Source: Chimonanthus salicifolius | Lineage: Eukaryota > Streptophyta > Magnoliopsida > Laurales > Calycanthaceae | Direction: 5' to 3' | DNA: 64,000 nt | Assembly: GCA_013350335.1 (NCBI GenBank) | Contig: CM023539.1 | Location: 16,952,223-17,016,222, forward strand | Part shown: piece after piece, positions 57,791-64,000 of the stretch | How the letters are laid out: each line of letters begins with the position of its first letter | Numbering within the stretch: position 1 is the stretch's first letter | Program-made: the position numbers and the translations under genes | The notes under the pieces: model-generated | Databases searched by the model: none | What the model saw: the letters and a program-made list of their open reading frames with translations, nothing else | Told to the model about the DNA's origin: nothing

Positions 57791-60700
57791 TGTAACCCTT
57801 GCCCCTTTTCACCGAAATCAGAGTCTAAATTTTTATTTTTATTTTAAAGTGATAAAGGGCCCGGACGTCACGACGCGAGTTAAGTTCCGAGCTTCTAAAA
57901 TCTGGCCCTTAACTGGCCAACCCTACGCGTGCGTGGAACTAAGTCCACGAGTATGGTTCATGCGTAGAAAGTAAGCTCGCGGAATATAAAATTACATGCG
58001 GAATGATAATAGAGACTATCCTACCAATTTTGAGATAGCAGGGAAGAAACATCCGTATAATTACTAAAATGTCATTAAACTGTTTTGCCCAAAAATAAAA
58101 TCTAAACATAGCAAGCCATCTAAGTTATTACATTCCGACAAGCTAATTTACTCAATTTACATTTCCAAAATGAAATAATTAAACTAAGTAGCCGCCTCCC
58201 CAAGCTCCTAAGCTTGGCTCCCGTCTCGCCCTTCCGTTCCTCCATCTCCTGCATCGTCAGCTAGGGTAGAAGTAGGGCGTTAGAACACGCGCCCAGTAGG
58301 ACTCCGAGTAGGGCTAGCACATGGATTAGTAATAACAGCATACAGATAATAACCTAATGAAAGCTGATAAACCATCATATAATGAAACTATAAAGTAAAT
58401 GTCATGTCATGGGTGTCTGTGTTATACATCCCACCCATCATCCAAACCATATAATATCATATCCCTCTTGACGGAACAAAACCTCGTCAAGGTGTCCCTA
58501 TGCCTGTTCTCGGTCGCCTCGACGGAGCATGGACTCCGGTTATCAAAATATTCCCATGCCTGCTTTTCGGTCGCCCCGACGGAGCATGGACTCCGGTTCC
58601 ATTATTTTCCCGCCCATGCCGTGCATGAGATGTAATGCATTATGCTATTAGATGTAATGCATTATGCTATGTAATATATATATCTCATAACTCTAGTATA
58701 TCATACATAGCCTTGGCATATAATACATCATCTTAAAATATAAATCATAGTATTAAACATAACATTCATAATCGTGAAAACCCATCATAAAATAAATCCC
58801 ATAGTCCACAAAATAAGATAAAGATACCATCACATATCCATGGCTTACAAGAATGTAGGAATCCTACCGAATACCGACTCGCGTCCCTTTTTCGTTTTCG
58901 TCCAACAATCCGGCTACCGACTCACGTACCGCTCGCGCTATCTGATACCTTATTAAATTACCAAATCAGTCCAAGTTTTAACCGTTTCTAAGCCCATAAA
59001 TCATATCTTAGTGATTTTCTTCAATTTTAGCCAATATTTACCACTTTTGCCACTACTCTTTTACATGATTAATTACTCATTTATTTAGGCATGATTAAGT
59101 TCAAAAATTGATCCATAACTTAGATCTATTAGTGGTCTATCAACCATAACATGAACTCATTAAAGATAAGTCCTTAACTTAACCAAATCCCAATCAATCT
59201 AAACACATTCATACTCCAACCTATCCTATCAAAAGACTCATAAATGGGCCATGGGTTCGGCCATACACCATGGCCGAACCCATGGTGTCCTTTTCCCATT
59301 TTTTTCCTTTGGGTCCATTGTTCACATTTGAATTTATCACAAGTCCCTCCATATGGGGATTTCACCATTCATTTAAATCACTCATTTGATCACATTGGCT
59401 TTATCTCTTGGGTTCATCAAAACTACTAACATTTTCATTTATTTTCCATTATTCACAACCCTTCATTCCATCATTTGATCACCATAGGGTTCGGCCATAC
59501 ACCATGGCCGAACCCATGGCTCATGATCCATCATTCATTGCTCCAAAATACCTACATTCACCAAAATATTAAATCCATCTTTTCTATCCTTTAAACCCAT
59601 CATTTGATCACCATAGGGTTCGGCCATATACCATGGCCGAACCCATGGTTCAAGATTCATTCCATCCATGCATTTCAAAGCCATAAAACCCCTTTACATT
59701 TTTATCATAAAACAATTTTTTAAACTTACCCACATTCATTCATTTAAAACCCTAATTTTCATTAGCTAAAAACCCTCATTGTCTTCCATTCTTTAAACCC
59801 TAACCAATTACATCAAAACCCCTAATCACCCACCATGGGCTTCGGCCATGCTACATGGCCGAAACCTATGGCCCATGATTTTCTTCCAATTACCCAATTC
59901 CATGCTTAATTTAATAAATTACAAAATGCACATAATCCATTTATTTCTTTTCTTACCCTAACCCTAATTTACCCATTTAGGGTTTTATTTATTTATTTAT
60001 TTTTTCCATCTTCCATTCCTTCCATTTAATAGATTTAAAATCCATGGCATAGAATTATCTAACCACCATTAAATTTTACAAAAATAAGCCCCAAATCTTA
60101 AACCCTAAAATCCAAAACTTCTTGTTTAAGAAATACTCACAATCCGTCGTCTCCTCCGACTTCCGTCACTCCCGGCAGTTTCCTTAGCCTCCTCTCTCCT
60201 TCCTTTTGATCCTTGGTAGGTCAAGATTCTTGATCAATGGTGGCAACCCCCAACTTTAGGATCGGCCAAGTTAGGGTTTGTATTGAGAGATGGAGAGGGA
60301 AAGATGATGAGAGGGGAGATGATAACCTTGATCTTAGAGTGATTTTGCTTAAATTTCCACTTTTTTCTTCTCTCCTTCTCTTCTCTTCCCCTTAGCTCTC
60401 TTTCTCTCTTTCACTTGGAGCATGGGACGGCAATGGAGAATGAAAAAATGGAGAGAGTAACAATGAAGAGAGGATAAGAAATGAGAAAAGAATCAAGGCT
60501 TATCCCCATTTGTGACCTAACTTACACTTTGCATTAATTATTCTACCAACCTTAAGATATTTTAAAGATATTTAAATTGCTTTATGGTGGTGGTTATCTA
60601 AACCACCACCAAGCCCAACGTGTTTTATATTTGAGATGGGGTAGCTTGGTCTCCCATTTGACCAATTTAACCCCATTTGCTTACTTAATCACTTGATTAA

Positions 60701-61242
60701 TTAAATTATTAATTTAGGTTAATTTATTTCCACTTAGCCTAATTTCACCTCTTTAAATTACCTTCATACTTCCACCCATGGTTGACTAATTCCACCATGG
60801 TGGCCGGCCCCACCAAACCTTGGGTCCACACGCCACCTCACTCGGTGAGGTGGAGGTGGGTCCCACTTGACCACATCACCTTGACTTAATCCAAACTAAC
60901 TTAGGTGATTTAAATTTCATTAAGCCCACTCCAACCAATTGGATCATCATTGGGCCCATGGCCCAATTACATTTTCATTTTACCCATTACCTTAGAGCTT
61001 AATTACCTTGACCCATTGGGTCCCAAATGGATATGTGACCCAATTTGACCATTCTTGACCCATTTAACCCCCATTGCCCCTTTAAATGAATTTAAATCAA
61101 CTCCATAGTCCATTGGGCCATACTTGGGCCTTTGTCCAAATTTTGGCCCATTTACCATTTATTCCACCAATTTTATCAATTTTCATCATTAAAATAAATA
61201 ATATCCACATTTATCTTAATTTAAAAATTCCGGGTCATTACA
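57791..61242 (-). mobile_element. LTR-N: complete solo Ty3/gypsy LTR
   Basis: On the minus strand it starts TGTAATGACCCGGAATTTT at 61242; at 57791 the plus strand reads TGTAACCCTTGCCCC. 3452 bp, with perfect target duplication CCATT (57786-57790 and 61243-61247) inside LTR-O. Two ~63-bp tandem units (58494-58600), GGTAGGAATCCTACC-like palindrome near 58856, and four hairpins at 59253-59866. Confidence 0.92.
59253..59866. repeat. GGTTCGGCCAT hairpin array, LTR-N
   Basis: Four inverted repeats near 59253-59283, 59487-59517, 59615-59646 and 59837-59868, most with CCATGGCCGAACCCATG on the right side. Confidence 0.9.
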
Positions 61243-63331
61243 CCATTCATTTTCATCACTTAACTTATTTACACATAACTTAGGTCTATTAACATAAACA
61301 TAGATCCATAACAAATCCCTCCATTTCTTAGCTTGATCATTTAATCTCTTAAACATACATAGATCTACAAAATGATCCATCAAAATGGTTCATGGGGTTC
61401 AGCCATACAACATGGCCGAACCCATGGTTCCTTCTTTCCATCTTCTTGTGGTCTAGGCGCACTTAAATCCATCAATATTTCTCCATGGGGTTCGGCCATA
61501 CATCATGGCCGAACCCATGGTCCATTGTTTTCCATCATTTCCTACTTGATAGCCCATGGTTTAATTATTTAAAAACAACTCTAGATCCATACATATTTTT
61601 CCCTCATTTTCATCATTAAAACCTATTTAAAATCACCAACATTCTTCCATAGGGTTTGGCCATGTTGGTTCATCATTTCCTCTTAAAAGTTACACACCCG
61701 TGATTAGATCCTTTGATGGGGTTCGGCCATAGATCATGGCCAAACCTCATCCAATCCCTTTTGAGTTCTCATATGGTCCATGCATAAAATCTAGGGTTCG
61801 GCCATGCAAGGGCCAAACCATGATCTTTGATCATTCGCCTTTCCTTATATTGCACATGCATATGGTCCTTATGCATATCAAGATTAGGGTTTGGCCATGC
61901 AAGGGCCGAACCATGTTCTTTGATCATTTTAATCATGCATGTTGTCATAAGCCATATATATACATATTGTCCTTAATAATCTTCATTTATATAACCTATC
62001 TTACCTATTAGGGTTTTGTCCATTTTTCTTTCTTATTCCTTGGATGGATTTTAAATCCATGGCCCATAACATTTTGGCCAACTCTCCAATCCGAAATGGA
62101 ACCCCATGGTTTCGGCCATTCCATAGCCGAAACCATGGTTCCCTTAACCTCCTTTTAATTTATAAACCTTGTTAAGCAATACATACCGATTCTGCGACTC
62201 CTTCGTTGTCTTTCGTTCCGTCTTGCTCCTACGATCTTGTCCTTCCTTAGTCTTTTCTTCTTCCTCCTTGATTTTCGGCCAAAGAGTGCTGCTTGAGAGG
62301 GAGAGAATTTAAGATGAAAACCCTAAGAGAGGGCTCGGCCAAGGAGTGAAGGTTTGAGAGAGGGTGAGTAAGATGAAAACTCTAAGTTATATTTGTCTCA
62401 AAGAGAGGGGTCGGCCCTAGGGTTTTGGTGAGAGGGAGAGAAGTTGAGATGGAAAACACTCTAAGTCTTTTTCTTGTCTAGTGAGAGGTCGGCCAAGGGA
62501 GAGCTTGAGAGAGGGAGAGAGTGAATGAGATGAAGAATTAGCCCTTTCCATCTCTTGGACAAGACCTCAACTCTCAACCATCCTCATTCAATGTGGAGTC
62601 TTCCCCATGAGTCCATTGACTAACCAAGAGGATGCATGCCTTACACATGGCATGCACACCCTCTCCAACGTTCTTGTGTCTAGGGTTTTCATTGAGATGG
62701 AAACCCTCCACCTTCCCTTTGACTCACTCCATCTTTTCATCTTCCATGTGACTCACCGCCCATTCAACTCACTTCATTTAAATGAAACTCAACTCCTAAC
62801 TCAAGCACTTGGATTTATTCTAAATTAATTAATTCCTTAACTCCACTCACCTCACTTAATCCTCTTGGACTCACCTTTGAACTCAGTCATGGTTGACCAA
62901 GTCAACCATGGTGGCCGGCCCCACATGTGTCTTAGTCCACACGCCACCTCACTTGATGAAGTGGAGTTGGGTCCCACTTGGCTATGCCACTTTGATATTA
63001 CCTCATACACTTGTCACCTCACTTGATGAGGTGGACCCCATGCTTTAGATCTTATTTGGGTCCATGACCTGATCAAATCAATTCCTTACCCATTTACCCT
63101 AAACCTCAATTCATCTTGACCCGTTGGATCCCAGTTGGGCATTTGACCCAATTGACCACATTGACCCAATTAAATAAAATTAATCTTATCCATGATCCAT
63201 TGGACCATACTTGGGCCATTGCCCCAACTTTTATCCATCTAACATTCATTCCATTTATAAATCTTAATTTTTAACAATTAAAATATATAATAGCCAATAT
63301 ATTTATTGCATTGAAAATCCGGGCTATTACA
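61243..63331 (-). mobile_element. LTR-O: outer part with LTR start
   Basis: Continues LTR-O after LTR-N and on the minus strand starts TGTAATAGCCCGG at 63331. It has six hairpins (61394-62140), including a shortened set with arms around CATGCAAGGGCC at 61795 and 61885. GAGAGGGAGAG purine-rich stretches are repeated at 62290-62520. The right flank begins CACGA. Confidence 0.88.
61394..62140. repeat. GGTTCGGCCAT hairpin array, outer LTR-O
   Basis: Inverted repeats near 61394, 61487, 61716, 61795, 61885 and 62108. The last has a one-base change on both arms (GTTTCGGCCAT / ATAGCCGAAAC), which looks like a compensated pair. Confidence 0.87.
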
Positions 63332-64000
63332 CACGAAAACATCAAGGATACAATACTTGGACGTGGGTAAGATTTCTACCTTCTTGAAACACTTTGGATT
63401 ATGTACATGTAATGGTTTTATTTCCATATTTGATGATCTATTTTAGGTATCAAAATGCTTATGTTTTAATAATAGAATTTCAATGCTATTATGTAATTTA
63501 ATATGAAATAGCATGTTTGCACTCACATCTCATGCATGGCATGGGAGGGAACATAAGAGAGGAGTCCACGCTCCATTCGGGGTATCCGATAAACAAACGT
63601 GGGGAGGGATCCGTACTGATTCCAATTGACATACGGGAAATGGTATATGATGTTTGAAATGAAAGAGGAGTCCACGCTCCGTTCGGTAGGACCGACAAGG
63701 CATACGTGGGGAGTCATGACAATGAATATCTTGATGTGGCTTGTTCATCAAGAGGATTAACAATGTCTTTTGAGATATGGTTGATGGGTGGGAAATCATT
63801 GGCATATGACACCCATGGGATGACATTGAATTGCTTGATTTTGATATTATGTATCTATTCTGATTTTATACTAATCCCTGTGCATGACCCTACTCGGATA
63901 CCTACTGGGCGCGTTGACTAACGCCCTACTTCTACCATAGATGATGGTACAGGGAATGGACGGGACGATGGACGCGAAAGGAGCCAAGCTTACGAGATTG
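63332..64000 (+). mobile_element. LTR-P: interior of a plus-strand Ty3/gypsy LTR
   Basis: Starts in mid-LTR right after LTR-O. It has GGTAAGATTTCTACC (63366), two GGAGTCCACGCTCC.TTCGG units (63560-63715), the CCTACTGGGCGCGTTG block (63900) and the start of the GAGCCAAGCTTACGAG block at the window end. It is presumably the host into which the minus-strand LTR-O element inserted. Confidence 0.85.

Noticed and set aside
1..64000. tRNA, rRNA or organelle DNA insertions
   Set aside because: No cloverleaf, rRNA core or plastid gene words noticed; Met-tRNA-like words are primer sites only.

Overview
The window is nuclear DNA of a flowering plant with a repeat-rich genome, probably a eudicot or magnoliid; the exact species cannot be told. 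Evidence: an intronless 770-codon pentatricopeptide-repeat (PPR) gene that I recognise as the counterpart of Arabidopsis At3g53700 (MEE40), plant LTR retrotransposons with initiator-Met-tRNA primer sites, a Sirevirus-type Ty1/copia element, and a miniature LTR element with a one-knuckle gag. The PPR gene (41842-44154) is the only convincing cellular gene. Almost everything else is retrotransposon.

Layout. 1-17471: a nest of Ty3/gypsy LTRs. LTR-D (+) is split by LTR-0 and by solo LTR-A, which is split by solo LTR-B, which is split by solo LTR-C. A, B and C are each framed by a 5-bp target duplication. LTR-D abuts the broken gag-protease-RT region of a minus-strand element whose 5' LTR is LTR-E (14974-17471). 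17472-18407 is unidentified. 18408-24579: another LTR type (K) holding solo LTR-F, which holds solo LTR-G. 24580-37665: a Sirevirus with both LTRs and decayed gag but no visible pol; its 3' LTR carries two later solo LTRs (J, copia type; H, gypsy type). 37666-38972: truncated LTR-I. 38973-41841: unassigned DNA leading to the PPR gene. 44155-45723: gene flank with a ~140-bp tandem repeat. 45724-46652: miniature LTR element (minus). 46653-49080: AT-rich dispersed-repeat-like DNA. 49081-50360: small copia-like non-autonomous element. 50361-64000: a second gypsy nest (LTR-M split by L; gag fragment plus 5' LTR-O split by N; LTR-P).

How the parts relate. LTR identity is anchored at two places (14960-14974 and 56053-56067) where an LTR end lies next to a Met-tRNA primer site and a gag gene. 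The other LTRs share the termini TGTAAC/T...TTACA, the block order and several hairpin families. The LTRs are long (about 2.5-3.7 kb) and many lie inside LTRs of the same family, as expected for heterochromatin-targeted chromoviruses (probably Tekay/Del-like). The most striking feature is dense arrays of short inverted repeats just upstream of the core promoter: GGTTCGGCCAT/ATGGCCGAACC in most LTRs, TCAGTCGACTGA-based units in LTR-E and LTR-F, and ACCGAC/GTCGGT units in the unrelated Sirevirus LTRs. These arrays are the best candidate here for an undescribed regulatory system. Similarities were judged by eye; no alignments or searches were run.
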